Part shown: positions 48,932-60,694 of the stretch, piece by piece | Numbering within the stretch: the stretch's first letter is position 1 | How the letters are laid out: each line of letters opens with the position of its first letter | Assembly: GCF_048128805.1 (NCBI RefSeq) | Contig: NC_136006.1 | Coordinates: 8,852,179-8,916,178, forward strand | Length of the DNA: 64,000 nt | Source of the DNA: Centroberyx gerrardi | Taxonomy: Eukaryota; Chordata; Actinopteri; Beryciformes; Berycidae | Reading direction: 5' to 3' | Translations under genes and position numbers: made by a program | The notes under the pieces: generated by a model | Seen by the model: only the letters and a program-made list of their open reading frames with translations | What the model was told of the DNA's origin: nothing | Database searches by the model: none

Positions 48932-50310
48932 GTATGTATAACATCATGGGGTAGGCTTACAGACTAGGAGTTCACAACACAGGCTGTTGACTTATAAATA
49001 TTAATTTTATGTATTTGCATAGGTATTTCCACTGAAGCTAAACTGATCAGAGACCACGCACACACAAAGCTCAAAACTGTGTTACTATAAAGTCTGTATC
49101 AGGCTTAATCCAAATCCCATCAGTCTGATAGCTAATGGATGCATTCACAGTTTGATGCATATTAATATAATAATCGTTTACAACCATTAAACCCATTAAC
49201 ATCAGACCTCGCAGGGAGATTTCTGCCAGGGTTCAAATTCCCCTTGTTGGCGTCTGATGCTCTTTGGACATCCAAACGTTATTTCATACACAGACCGACT
49301 CCCCACTCTGCGTAAATCATTCATAACCTGCGTGTTGTGGGCTACAGTATGCAGCTTTTTGAATGAAGCACATGTTTCCTGTGCACTAAGGCCTAGTCCT
49401 AGAAAATGACCTGTCACACTGAATCAGGCTGTGCAGCTCGGCTAGTGGAACAGATGGAGACGCAGGCTTACAACAAAACAGCATCAGGGCATTCAAGCCA
49501 GAGACGGAGACCTTTCTATTTCATGTTATACCAAATAGGCAGAGGGAGTGAGTCATAAAACACTCTGACGTAGAAAGGGGATGAGTGAGTAACACACTTG
49601 ATGTGCAAAGTAGTCACTCGCATAATAATAATAAAAGAGGCCCTGTGACCCCGAGGAGGTCAGCAGAGCTACAGGGGCCGAGCGAGGCCTCACCCAGTCC
49701 GCTGGAGCCTGTGTCACGTAGATGCCACAGCTACTGCGAAAATCGCTCACAATCCTTTCCTCGTCCCCACCATCTGGTATTTTTAGGCTGCCTCTGATGG
49801 AAAATAAATCACTGAAATCCTCCCCCTCTCCCCCCCCCCCCCCCTCTGTCTCTCTCTCTCTCTCTGCAGTTAAGGAAGGGATGAGTTCAAGGCAGCGAAG
49901 CAGCAGGACTGACCAGAAGTGTTTCAGCACCGCAGGGCCCAGACAGGGATGGACCTCCTAGCCAGTGGCCTCCCTATGCCCTCTGAACCACCGCCCTCTA
50001 TCGTATAGTATCTCCTAACAGTCATATTTACATACAGACATGGGTGAGAGAGTGAGTGGATGATAGCTGTACGAAAGAAACAACAACAGAAAGAAGTTGA
50101 GGGGGAACCAAGGAAGCTGAAAGGCGTGGCTTCGGGACGTACTGACTGCTCATTTCCAGAATCAAAATGGAAAAGTCAACGTGAACAAAAAACCCATTCG
50201 ATTTATGAGCGACAAACAAATTTAACCAAAGACACTCGCACTTAAACGCCACTGAACCTCCCCACCCCACCCCACCCCACCCTAAAGTAAATCAATGCTA
50301 CACTTCCCAG
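48932..50310 (+). other. Region upstream of the C2orf88 coding exon
   Basis: No protein-coding exon recognised. It includes a C-tract followed by CT repeats (about 49829-49866, ending CTGCAG, which could act as a splice acceptor) and, next to the coding exon, a CCCCA repeat. Confidence 0.4.
50259..50283 (-). repeat. (CCCCA)n tract, G-quadruplex motif on the minus strand
   Basis: Five or six CCCC(A) units end about 31 bases before the smAKAP start codon. The opposite strand has repeated GGGG separated by single T, a textbook quadruplex-forming motif. Confidence 0.8.
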
Positions 50311-50313
50311 AGT

Positions 50314-50586
50314 ATGGGGTGCGTCAAATCAAAGCGGAGCAACTCGGCAGCCCAGAATGCAAACTCAATGGAGAAGGCGGACGGCAAAGCCAGGACGCGG
50401 GGCGAGAAAGCCTACTTGGTCCACTCGGAGACGGGCTCGGTGGAGGACTCGCCCCAGGTCAACCCGGTGCTGCTGGAGTACGCCCAGAGGCTGTCCGAGG
50501 AGATCGTGGCCCGGGCCGTGCAGCAGTGGGTGGAGGTAGACAGCCGGTACAGCGACATCCCCTACATCGAATGTGACGTGCCATGA
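50314..50586 (+). CDS. C2orf88: Small membrane A-kinase anchor protein (smAKAP)
   Basis: This 90-residue protein matches the smAKAP family encoded by human C2orf88 (about 95 residues). It tethers protein kinase A, chiefly through type I regulatory subunits, to the plasma membrane. MGC at the start supplies Gly2 for myristoylation and Cys3 for palmitoylation. Lys/Arg residues follow (KSKRSN). Residues about 51-72 (PVLLEYAQRLSEEIVARAVQ) form the amphipathic helix that docks on the PKA dimerisation domain. The C-terminus DIPYIECDVP matches the family's conserved tail. The coding region is one exon; CACTTCCCAG ends at 50310, which may be its splice acceptor. Placement between MSTN and HIBCH agrees with the vertebrate order. 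Codon use is strongly GC-rich at third positions compared with the flanks, supporting real coding. Confidence 0.93.
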   Translation: MGCVKSKRSNSAAQNANSMEKADGKARTRGEKAYLVHSETGSVEDSPQVNPVLLEYAQRLSEEIVARAVQQWVEVDSRYSDIPYIECDVP

Positions 50587-53500
50587 GACGGGGGAAGGTG
50601 CGCTGGGGGTCTGCCCTCTCTCTCCCTCAACCTGGACGAAGGTTGTATTAAGGGTCTGTTTTTCGTTTACTGGAGGTTCCAGGTCTACGTGTGATCAAAT
50701 GATGTCTCTCCTCAATACATTTCCTTGGTTCAGGATGAAACCCTCCACCGCCAACACAGCCAAGCATCTGCCTGCCGAGAATTGGAAGTTAATTGTCCGT
50801 TGCCATTACTCAGTTGTGCTCTACATTTGGATTGGATTATAGCTGGAGTGAGTCTAAAAGCCCCGTCTCAAAAGCCAGTGACCTGAAGGACCCAAGCACT
50901 ATGATCCTGGCCATGTTCCTACGATTTCTGTTTCAAAGCTTGAGCATTGCTGAAGCAGATGTTTCCAGTTGGATATTATCTTTCTTGGACCGTATCTGTC
51001 CCTGATCCCACTGGATGTTATCTCTCCGTGGCAGAACTGAATGCAAAGCAGAAAATTCTAGCAAATACTGCTATGGATCGTTATGTTCTTCCCCACCAGT
51101 GAAAGTCTATCCTGTCCATTGATGCTGTCCTGGGGCCAAATTTCTCCCCTCTTACCAAGGAAGTTATTAATAGGCCCCTTCATTTGGCGAGGGCTCTCAC
51201 TTGAAAACTTTTGCTGGTGTCACCAGGTCAGAAACACACCCGGCTGCCCGGCCCACCTTCCTCGACAAAAGGTTCCTCGGGCAGAAGGTCTTGTCTAATG
51301 GCCTCCCTGGAGATCCTGTGGTGCAGCCACAATGAGCAGCACCTCTTTCAGCTCTGCCCAGCACACCCATTAGGCAGCCTCGACCACAGCCATCCATCCA
51401 GCAGACAAGGACCTCAAAGTAGGTCACGTTGACTAAGTGATGCTCCAGAAATGGTGTATATACCATATCGCCATGGCCAACAAAGTTCTGGGATCTTCTG
51501 CGTACAATATGACAATAGGACCCAGATCATCCAGGCCTGCTGGTCTTTCAGCCACAAAGAAACCAGGGCATGAGAGAGGATTGACATACTTTTCTGACAG
51601 GATTTGGCTCCTCAACAGAGCTGGACTTTCAAAAAAACCCTTTTGATTCTGGCCAAAATGTTGTAGGCCTAGAAAACCCCTTTTGATTCTGGCCAAGATG
51701 TTGTAGGCCTAGTTTTTTTTTTCAATGTTGTGTCATTGTATAATGCCTAACCAAGAAATACTGCCATCTGCCCAATAGAGGACAACAGCACAAATATGCA
51801 ACTCTCAAAGGCCATGACATTTTAATCCAGTGCATATGGCTCCTTAAAATAGTGTGGTGCTGTTTCGTAACAGAGGGCCAGATAAACACACCAGTGAGGG
51901 AGAGTTGATATATTTGGAATAGGGTGTCACAACCGCCAAAGTCCTTAATGAATGTTACTATAAGCACAAGAAATTTTAGGGGGCTTCTGTTAATTGTTTT
52001 ATATGATTCATGATCCAGGGGAAGGGTCTGCTTTTTGTTTACCAGACAGAAGGAGAGTATGGCTACAGGCCAGGGCCTCAAAAGTTAAATCAAGTCAAAT
52101 GTGTGCGCTGGTACTGAAACTGATGTCATTGGGATTTGCACATAATTGCAAGTCATATTGCTAGCTAAACTCTATTGCTAGCTAATCCCAAGTGCATTGA
52201 TGAGGCACACTTTAATCTCTTCACCTGTGAAGGAAAACTGCCACCCAACCCTTTACAATGGCTCAGCTCTGAAAATACATGCTTTCAACATTGTTGTAGT
52301 AATTACATTATTGTATAGATAAACAATAATTGTGGGCACCAGTATCAATCAAAATAATTCACCACACAAGCTGATAAGCCATAAAAAACAATGGCAGGGT
52401 ATTCTCACCACTTGCCTTCTCCCCAGGGCTTGGCCTTTGACAGAAATCTGCCCACCACTAGTAAAGAGCAGCATCATTTAAAATATTACCTTAAGATTGT
52501 TGTAGTGGCATTTCAAAGCCTCAGTTTACAAACTGTATTGCTTAGGTGAGCTGGGTGGTGACTGATAAAAGGGCTGTTGTGAGCGAGTGATATGACGGTG
52601 TGCTATAAAACACTACTCCCCGGCCGATTCCATTTAAAATCAACACATAAAACGTAACTTGCACTAATCTGTGGAGAGATTAATCTCTTGGCCTTCCCAA
52701 ACATGGTGTAAACGCAATGAAAAGATTAGGGATGACACAATTCTCCCCCATGCCACATTCCTAATTTTTAATTGGGTGCCATTTGTTTTGCTTCAGATAA
52801 AATAATAATGACCAGCTAATGCCACAGTCTCTCTGAAAATAGTTTTCTGTGAAGCTTGAGGTTTTGAAACCAAAAGGGTGGTTTCACTATGCACAAGAGA
52901 GAACCGCCGCACCGATACTGTATGCTGTGTAAACTGTCACTAAAAGAATGTGACAGCCAGGGTTTGGGTCAATTCATTTTAAAATCTTCAATAAAAGGAA
53001 GCAGATTTTCTTCACTATTCAAATACTGGAGGGTTAGTCTGTTTCATTTTACATTTTGACTTAATTGAAACTGAATTGACTCCAACCCGGGTGACAGCAA
53101 TCGCTTTTCTAGGCTATCAAAGATGCTGGCTTGATGCTAATGTCAGGAACTCTGCTTTTTGGATACTGTGCAGAATGATGAAGTTGGATTTCCAATGTGA
53201 TGTCAACACTGGGAAAAGCAGAACAAAAAATGGTATTATATAAATTACGGTATCATCTGTGTTTGCATTTACACAGGCACAAGAGATCCGTTTTTGAACT
53301 CTGGCACAGATCAGATCTTTTTGTGGTTGTCTAAACAAGTAGCAATCACAGTGAATCTGATTTATCTAATTATACAGCTATAAAAGGGGCTATATCTGTT
53401 CCACGAAGACTCAAAAATCCGATTTTTTTGATCCTGTGTAAATGCCTATGTTTTCATTCAAACATCTGTGTCTTCCAATCAATGCACTTAGCACAGATAC

Positions 53501-53659
53501 TGACTGAAAGGCTGCTAATGCTTCCTTTTGGGAACTGTGATTCTCAACTTCAAGGGATTGGTCACCCATTTTAAATTATTTTACAACAGGGGGCAGAAAG
53601 CGAGTGTTTGGACAGAGAAGGGGGATGCTGCGGTAGAGGCCAGACCCAACACACACTAC
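50587..53659 (+). other. Downstream of C2orf88, probably including its 3' UTR
   Basis: No coding gene recognised. Short open frames up to about 52081 on either strand have no known domain. The 3' UTR end is not clear. A 40-bp tandem duplication lies at 51634-51712. Confidence 0.35.
51634..51712 (+). repeat. Two-copy 39/40-bp tandem duplication
   Basis: The unit AAAACCC..TTTTGATTCTGGCC..TTGTAGGCCTAG appears at 51634-51672 and again at 51673-51712. The copies differ by one inserted C and one substitution (CAAAATG against CAAGATG). Confidence 0.95.
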
Positions 53660-53860
53660 TTTTGATATGCTTTATTCATTGCCCAAGGGGGAAAAATCTC
53701 TTTTCGCCCTCTTGTTGAGGTGCAGGGTCAGCCAGGTTGCGGTGCCCCTGGGTAAGGTTTAAGTGTCTTGCTCAAGGATACTTTGACAGGTGTGGCCACT
53801 CTGGGAATCGAACCTGTTCCCCTCTGGTTAGACCGCTCTAACAACTAGGCCTTTCTTCCC
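53660..53860 (+). repeat. Dispersed fish repeat
   Basis: The phrases TTTATTCATTGCCCAAGG, CTTGCTCAAGGATACTTTG and GGGAATCGAACC are those of a common teleost repeat with a tRNA-like box B core. Confidence 0.6.
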
Positions 53861-56490
53861 CCCCACTGCAAATCTAATGCTGGGAAAAGTACAAATTACC
53901 TCAGTTTCATTGCAGTTTTCAAAAATGTATTATATGTAACTGATCCTGTTTGAAGTTTTACGTTTCATTGTCTCAGTTAACTTAAGGGTTTAAAATCAGG
54001 TAGTAGCCTAGTAGCCCATAATTCACTGCTGTGCCACTGTCTTAGCAGAAACTGAGCCGTAGATATATTATTTCTGACAGGTGAAGATGAGTACAGATCA
54101 GACTGTAAAAAACAGGTATAGACATGATGCTAGTGTTACATTATTGTCACTGATGTGGTAGGAACAGGCCATAGGAGAATGGCTGCAAGAACTCGATAGT
54201 ACTGATAATTGGCTTCAACAACAGAGGCTGTATTTATTTCTTATGTCAGCGTTTAACGATGGTTGTCTGACCGTCAAAGTGGCCCACAGAAAAAAAAGCA
54301 GTCAGTGAGCAAGTTCAAGCAGTAAAAATTGTGACGCTGACTGGTTGATGGAGTGAGACACACCGTGTCAAAGGAGCCAGGTGAACAGCTGCGACAGAAT
54401 CCACCTGCACCATTTCCATGTTTTTTCTGCTGCCAAAGGGGTAGATTGAGGTAAATTAGCTTCCAGGAAGCAGCTCCATAAGATGACACATCCCCCCAGC
54501 TAATATATCATTGTAAAATAATATAAAATGAGTGACCATTTTAAGTCGCATAATCCTATAGTATAATAATCATTTCACTTGCAAACTGTACATATATGTA
54601 AAAACTGATTGACAAAAACGATGCCAATAAATCTGAGATTTATGCCTTCTATCATGAATGAAGTATTTGATATCGTGCCTTTGAATATGCAACTTGAGAA
54701 CTTTTTTGTCTTTGACTAGATTTTTATGTTAGACTTGAACAGGTGTGTTCGAGACATACAGTACATTTGTGTTACTTTTCAAAACGTTAGTGGCACATAC
54801 TGACGCAACGTATATTGTTATTAATATATTGTGTTGAACAGTAACGCAAATGTGTGTTGCCTCAAACAAGACACACGGATGTGCAGGCAGTTATACATCC
54901 TCTTTAAGCGTTTACACAGACTGAGGGTTAAAAGTTCAGTTGCATGAAGGGCAAACAAAAGGAATTACAAATGACTCCTGGCCAGTGCTTGTTTAAAGAG
55001 CAAATTGTAGTCATAAACCATGAGAGCTTATCTGTGACGCCAAGACAAATACTCAGACTGCGTTCTCAAGTGTTTATGGCAGCTTATTGTTTACAGTACG
55101 TAGTGGTCATGCCATCGAGTCGTTTAGCCGCTCGGTGGAAGACTGAAAGTGCTTGGAACTGTGTATTTGGCAGTACGAGTGTTGCTCAGTGAATATGATA
55201 TACAGACTTTGAGAGGCTACATCTGAAATCAGAAATGTGTTGAAGTCAGACCGTATGAATGTGAAGCAGGGTGTTGCTGAAAAAGTAGAACTTTCTCTGG
55301 ATAAATACAGGTCAAAACAGGGACACTCCCACTGGATAGCCAAGCATTCGTAAGTGTAATGATAATGCTGAAAACTGATTTATGGATTATTTGGTAGTGG
55401 TACATCTCAATCTATAGTGGATCATTGTAATTCTGAATTCCTCTTCAGTCTGAAAAAATATCCTTTTCATCCATTTGGCCACAGCAGCTGGCAGAATTCA
55501 CAAATTACTTTTTACCTTTAAACTGTTCTACCAGTCAAATAAAAATATGCCAGGTTATCTGCCAAAGTGGCTGGTAGAATAGACATAAGCCAACCAAAAA
55601 TTGAACAAAATGTGTTTACTTTTTTTAGACTTAAGATCTGGGCAGGAGCACAGCGCTTTCATGCTCTGATAAGAAAGTAATTTACCAAAGATTTATAACA
55701 GCAGCACTTTGAAACTGTATTGCACGCATGTACGTATATCAAAAACACAAAATATTACAACTCTTTTTATTGCCGTTTGTTTCAGCATCGCTGTCTCTGG
55801 TTGCCTCATAAATGATGCAGCTATTGATAAGTAATGTTTAGAGAGGGAGTTTGATCAAAAAGGCTTCTCCAAATGGGTTCCCTGGTGCAATGAGTTTCAT
55901 AGACTGCTAAAATCAAATTTGTTCTAAAATACAGTGTAATCTCAGCACATAGTTGCATGGGGTATAAATAGTGATATACTTTCAAGTCCGCCATTTACCT
56001 TGGGAGTGTTGTTTATGTCCATGTCACCTAGCCAGCCATATATATATGGATAGATATGACAGAAAATACATTTTATCCATGTCATGTTTACAGAATTAGA
56101 GATACTCCAGACAACACATCTAAACTGATGGAGGAACTGTCTAAAAGGGGAAAACACTGATGAGAATGAAGGAAACAAAAACAATACATTTCCTATATTA
56201 AAACAACGGAGCGCACAGTAGAAGTACAGTTGATATTGATACATTTCACATCAACAATCATCCACAGGAAATGTAATAAAGCACTCAGTGGTGAGATCAT
56301 ATTCCCCCCATGTCCTCTTGTTAATGCAATGCTGCTGTGTGGTTCACTCCTTAGTAAGCTGCAGGGTATTCAGATAGGGATAACGTGTAGAATAGACTCC
56401 ACTTCCAACGCAGTTTACACTAACAACACAACATATTTATATCTGTGACATACAGGGCGTCTCTCAGCTGCCTCTTCTGCTACTGTTTTC
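53861..56490. other. Gene-free stretch before the HIBCH 3' end
   Basis: AT-rich; no coding exon, RNA gene or repeat family recognised. Confidence 0.45.
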
Positions 56491-56655
56491 TATTTCTGGC
56501 TGTGAACTTCAATAGGAAGAACAGCTTTTGTCAAAACTCAAAAATGAAAAAAATTCAAGTCGCACACTCCTCTCTTGGTAAAATTAGTAAAGCAAGAAAC
56601 AAAAAGATGAGAGGATTGTGTGACTTGAATTTTTTTTTCATATTTCTGGCTGTGA
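56491..56655. repeat. Inverted repeat bounded by a 15-bp direct repeat
   Basis: TATTTCTGGCTGTGA occurs at 56491-56505 and again at 56641-56655. Between them, 56546-56574 pairs with 56609-56639. The arms are an A-run plus TTCAAGTC(G/A)CACA(C/A)TCCTCTC, with two mismatches and A-runs of seven against nine. The layout suggests a small foldback insertion with its target duplication. Confidence 0.75.
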
Positions 56656-56966
56656 CCAAAAATCTGAACTTCCTTTCCTCAGCTGCACTGAAACATCCTA
56701 TAACTGTAAATTTCCTTGTAACATGTCATTGACCTCCATGAGAGTGGTGAAGGGTGAAAGAAGAGACAAAGTTCTATTTAGCAGTCTAGAATTAAACCGC
56801 ATCAGTATATTAAACACGATGTACGTTTACAGTGTATACTTGTTATATAATAACAGACTATCCAAACACACCCTGGGTCTCCTTCATAACCAATGTCCAA
56901 ACTCCACCAAGTGCGAGCACAACTCGATCAAAAAATCCTCCTTGGGTGCACGGCCAAAGATTAATA

Positions 56967-57197
56967 AATGAAGAAAGAAAAGCCAGCACTCATAATGTCC
57001 TTTTGTCTTTTAATTAAATGGGCAGCTATAGAGCACAAACGACGGACGTGTTTCAGCAATAAGCCATCATCAGCGTTGTGTTGCTCAAAGCGGAAGTGAC
57101 ACATAAATACATATATGCATACAGTTCAATTAATTATTCAATCAATATGAAAAATACATGATCAAAAAGTCACTGTCAAAGAGAAATCAACGTACCA
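56967..57197 (-). repeat. Left inverted arm (pLTR) of the Penelope-like element
   Basis: It starts AATGAAGAAAGAAAAGCCAG and runs to GAAATCAACGTACC. Relative to the right arm it has an extra 48 bases (about 57075-57122). One substitution is seen near the inner end. Read on the minus strand it contains a hammerhead-like core at about 57035-57090. Confidence 0.85.
57030..57090 (-). ncRNA. Hammerhead-ribozyme-like motif in the left arm
   Basis: On the minus strand the conserved core CUGAUGA (57073-57067) is followed by a short stem II (GGC with GCU) and then GAAAC (57054-57050). A two-base-pair stem III (AC-AC-GU) and a GUC cleavage triplet complete the core. Stem I can form: ACG just before CUGAUGA pairs with CGU just after GUC, and GAGCA further out pairs with UGCUC. 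Type I hammerheads with a minimal stem III are known in Penelope-element terminal repeats. Stem II is weak here and has an extra U, so activity is doubtful. Confidence 0.5.
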
Positions 57198-57249
57198 ACG
57201 TATCAACTGGAGGAGTTCAGAATGTATATTAACTCCAGAATGCCTTCTA

Positions 57250-57830
57250 TAAAATTTTCATTAGCTTTTCTAGATGTACTTGTCTTCAACTGTTCAGTTG
57301 AAGACCAAGGTATATAAAAAGAAAACTGATGGCAACAGTTTTTTGGATTATGCTAGCTATCACCCCCCTGGTCTTAAAAAGGGTTTGCCCTATAGTCAGT
57401 TGTTGAGAATTAAGAGAATTTGTAGTACTGAGAACGCTTTTGAGGAACAAGCTGCTGAGTTATGTACACAGTTTAGGTCTAAGGGTTATGACAACAGAGT
57501 CCTAGATGATTGTCTGCAGAGAGTAAGAAATATTGACAGAAAGAACCTTTTAACTCATAAACCCTTTCCCTCAGGGGACTTCAATATTGTGTGCTATCAC
57601 CTTTTCCCCCGTTTCTCATGAAATTAAAAAGTGTGTTAAGAAGCACTGGCATCCTATCTAGTGATCCCCATATAGGTCATGTTTTTAAGAATGCTCCTAT
57701 TTTTGCCCACAAACAAGCTAGGAACTTAGGGGATACACTAGTTAGAGCTGACTGGCTATTAATTAGTGGCTCTACTCCTAACTTTAAGGAGAGCCCAGGC
57801 TGTTTGGGCAGATTTGCCTGCTGCAGCTGA
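57250..57830 (+). pseudogene. Penelope-type reverse transcriptase C-terminal fragment
   Basis: The translation passes through FLDV, a VYKKKTDGNSFLDYASYHPP phrase, KKGLPYSQLLRIKRIC and, after a frameshift near 57590, SDPHIGHVFKNAPIF and RNLGDTLVRADW. These follow the order of the thumb and linker region of Penelope-like reverse transcriptases. The YxDD catalytic part upstream and the GIY-YIG nuclease downstream are missing. The 115-codon frame at 57274-57621 is therefore a relic, not a host gene. Confidence 0.8.
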
Positions 57831-58112
57831 CTGCATGTTCTATTGGCCAATTGTATGTGCAGTCGTTGAGTTTCATAAGGTTTATATCTTCTGCCTGTAC
57901 AAGGGAATATTTAGCCTCCCTTCATTTCCATTTTCTGTGTAGAGGATCTGTATTGTGAAATGATAAAAAATTGTGAGATATATGTGAGACATTTAGCTGT
58001 ATTTTCTATTCTTCTATTATATTTTTCTTGATACTTATTTTTCCTAAGTGTTATGTTTACGCTGTGGATTGTGTATTCCTGGTATCAATCTGTACTGAGT
58101 GGGGGAAGCTGG

Positions 58113-58292
58113 TATGTTGATTTCTCTTTGACAGTGACTTTTTGATCATGTATTTTTCATATTGATTGAATAATTAATTGAACTGCTGATGATGGCTTAT
58201 TGCTGAAACACGTCCGTCGTTTGTGCTCTATAGCTGCCCATTTAATTAAAAGACAAAAGGACATTATGAGTGCTGGCTTTTCTTTCTTCATT
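58113..58292 (+). repeat. Right inverted arm (pLTR) of the Penelope-like element
   Basis: This is the reverse complement of the left arm, with the 48-base block missing. The hammerhead-like core CTGATGA (58186-58192) and GAAAC (58205-58209) remain. The missing block lay one base upstream of CTGATGA, so the 5' strand of stem I is lost. Confidence 0.85.
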
Positions 58293-58444
58293 CTTTTCTC
58301 CTTCATAACCACCCATCCTCAGTAGAGTCTTCTCATATGACTGACCGTGAATGGAGGGATAAGAGGACAGGAAGCTGACTGGGATTCAGCCGTTTTGGGA
58401 AAGGCTTGGCGGTGAGTGAGTGAAGTGGGAAGCAGCCGAGTTAC

Positions 58445-60635
58445 TCAGAAACGCAGGTCCTTCTCTCCCAGTGAGGAGAAGCACTCTTCCACACTCTGGT
58501 CTGATACCTCCTCCAGTGATGACGGGTTCCACTTGGGACTCTGGTCTTTGTCAACCAGCACTGGCAACACAGACATCGGCAACAAAAAGGTCAGTAACTG
58601 CTCCACATGTCAGACCCGAGTGGCGCTGCAGGCTGCTACAGGATCTGGGGCGTCAGGTGATGTGAGCGATATGCGGGGAACATTTTTGAGGCGATGTTGA
58701 TTGGTCATTTAAAGGGGCATTAAGTAATCTATGACCTTTATGGGCAACCAGTAGGAATTACAACACCACTGACAGAACTTATCTCCTTATACAAAAGTCT
58801 CTGATAAAGTCACATTTTCACAGTAGCTACTGTAGCTAAGTGGAGCAGAGATCCAACAGAAGAGGTAATGTATCACGATCAAAATGCTGTTATAGTAACA
58901 CTGCTTTGTCATTTGCTTTTTTGGCTTGAGAATGAGGCTTATAAGCCTTCGCAGCTCAAATGTGTTGCAGGGGAAAAGTAATCTTTGAGTCACTGGCATT
59001 GATCAATAACCAAATCACCTCCCTGCAGATATATTATGGTCATTTTGTGCTTTGCGGCCATAAAAAGCGTAATTATTGCCCCTTTAACAACAATTACGAT
59101 CAATAGTATTTTCTTTTTCATTTTATTTTGGTTCCTTATAGCCCTCTATGCAATCCATATATTTCCGAAATCCATATTTTTGGTACGTCATTCAAATACA
59201 CATCCTCCCTAAAGGCAATATTGCCCATTCCCATATCCTAAAAATATTGCAATCAATTCTGTAGACCACATACAAAAGCTCTTGTCTCATTTGCACAAAA
59301 GTGTAAATAAAAACTTAAAACAGACATTTTGATTTTGAGTTGAACAACTTACATGCTCTTACACCCTCATAGAAGTCACAGCCTCTCTGCAAAACAACAG
59401 AAACAACAAGCCCATGAGATGACATCATCCTAAGATTTTACTCTTTTTAACATGTCACAAACTGAACTACTACATATTAGATGATTTAAAGATTAGTTAT
59501 ACACTATCTTTGAGATTACAGTTTACCTTTGAGAGGAATGCAAGTTAATGTGTCAAGGAATACGTTTCTGAACAATAGTGCCTTATTTCGAAATTCTGAA
59601 AAGTACAGAGAAATCTGTTGAGGATATTTTGTGTTACTTGGGATCTTGATTCCTCAACCCGAAGAATAATTAAGAAATCATCCTATTCCTGTCCAATTAC
59701 ACCCAAAGTGTGAAAAGTAAGAAAATTAAGAGAATGGGGGTTAATATTTTGTCTTGAGGTCAAAACTCCAGTTAGTTGACTTTTACCACGCAGGCCTGGC
59801 TGAGTCGATACTCCATCACCAACACGTCCTGCAGGCTCATAGAGGCTCCTGCCTGCAGCTGCTTATATGTGATCTTCAGCGACGTGGGCGACATCCTGGA
59901 CAGGATCTGGACAAGAGGATACAGGGCGCTTTGCTGTTTAAGAGACACAACCCTCATGTCCAAAGATGGTTTAGACAGTTATCTCTGGAATCAAATGCAC
60001 TCCTGCGGGCCTCAGATTGAATTCATCTACAGAGAGTGGGCTGCCTACTCTCCTTTTACAAAATAAAAAAAATGCAATCTCACCCTCCAATACTATAATC
60101 TCAGACCCCAAACCTTATCTGATGAAAATGCTGTAAAATGTCAAGTAGGAAACCCGGTCATGCATTTTTAATGTACTAGGCAGACAGAGGCTCAGATAAT
60201 ATCCGATTCTCTAGACTAAATCTCTTACAGCCACATGATCATAACCCCAAACAATCAGCAGCAGCACAACCCTAATTCGAAGTTCAACAGCTTCAGAGGA
60301 TATTTGTGGTAAACAAGGGCTTATGACACATTTGGGAGGTGTTTATCTGTTGTAACCAACAGATCAAAGACAGTTGAACAGTAGTTGTTCAGTCTTACAT
60401 TAGTTCACCATTATTCATCGAACAATAGTGGTTAACTTTTCAGGTTAACACATTTTAAAATTCTAAAAACCATGTGGCTTGGCCTTAGGAATACAAAATA
60501 ATAAGGAAATTATCATTCAACATAGGCCGACGTTAAGAGCTGGTGTTAGTGGTACCATACTGTTTACCCTAGAGTGGACTTTGAGCAATCAGGAGAAGGA
60601 AAAGGAAAATGAGGGAGGAGGGGGAGGGAGGGGGA

Positions 60636-60694
<59 letters not shown>

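Larger units (their letters stand above)
56878..58311 (+). mobile_element. Penelope-like element with inverted terminal arms and 15-bp target duplication
   Basis: The 15-base direct repeat TCTCCTTCATAACCA (56878-56892 and 58297-58311) flanks an insertion of about 1.4 kb (56893-58296). Inside are long inverted arms, 56967-57197 and about 58113-58292, almost identical except for a 48-base block present only in the left arm. The interior translates to the C-terminal part of a Penelope-type reverse transcriptase. Penelope-like elements are known to carry terminal repeats (pLTRs) in direct or inverted orientation, so the structure fits. The element is internally truncated: catalytic RT motifs and a GIY-YIG endonuclease are absent. 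It lies just past the HIBCH stop codon. Confidence 0.8.

Noticed and set aside
57274-57621. 115-codon frame considered as a novel host gene
   Set aside because: Matches the Penelope-type RT C-terminal region and lies between inverted arms with a target duplication.
58186-58230. Active hammerhead ribozyme in the right arm
   Set aside because: The core bases are present but the stem I partner strand is deleted, so an active fold is not supported there.
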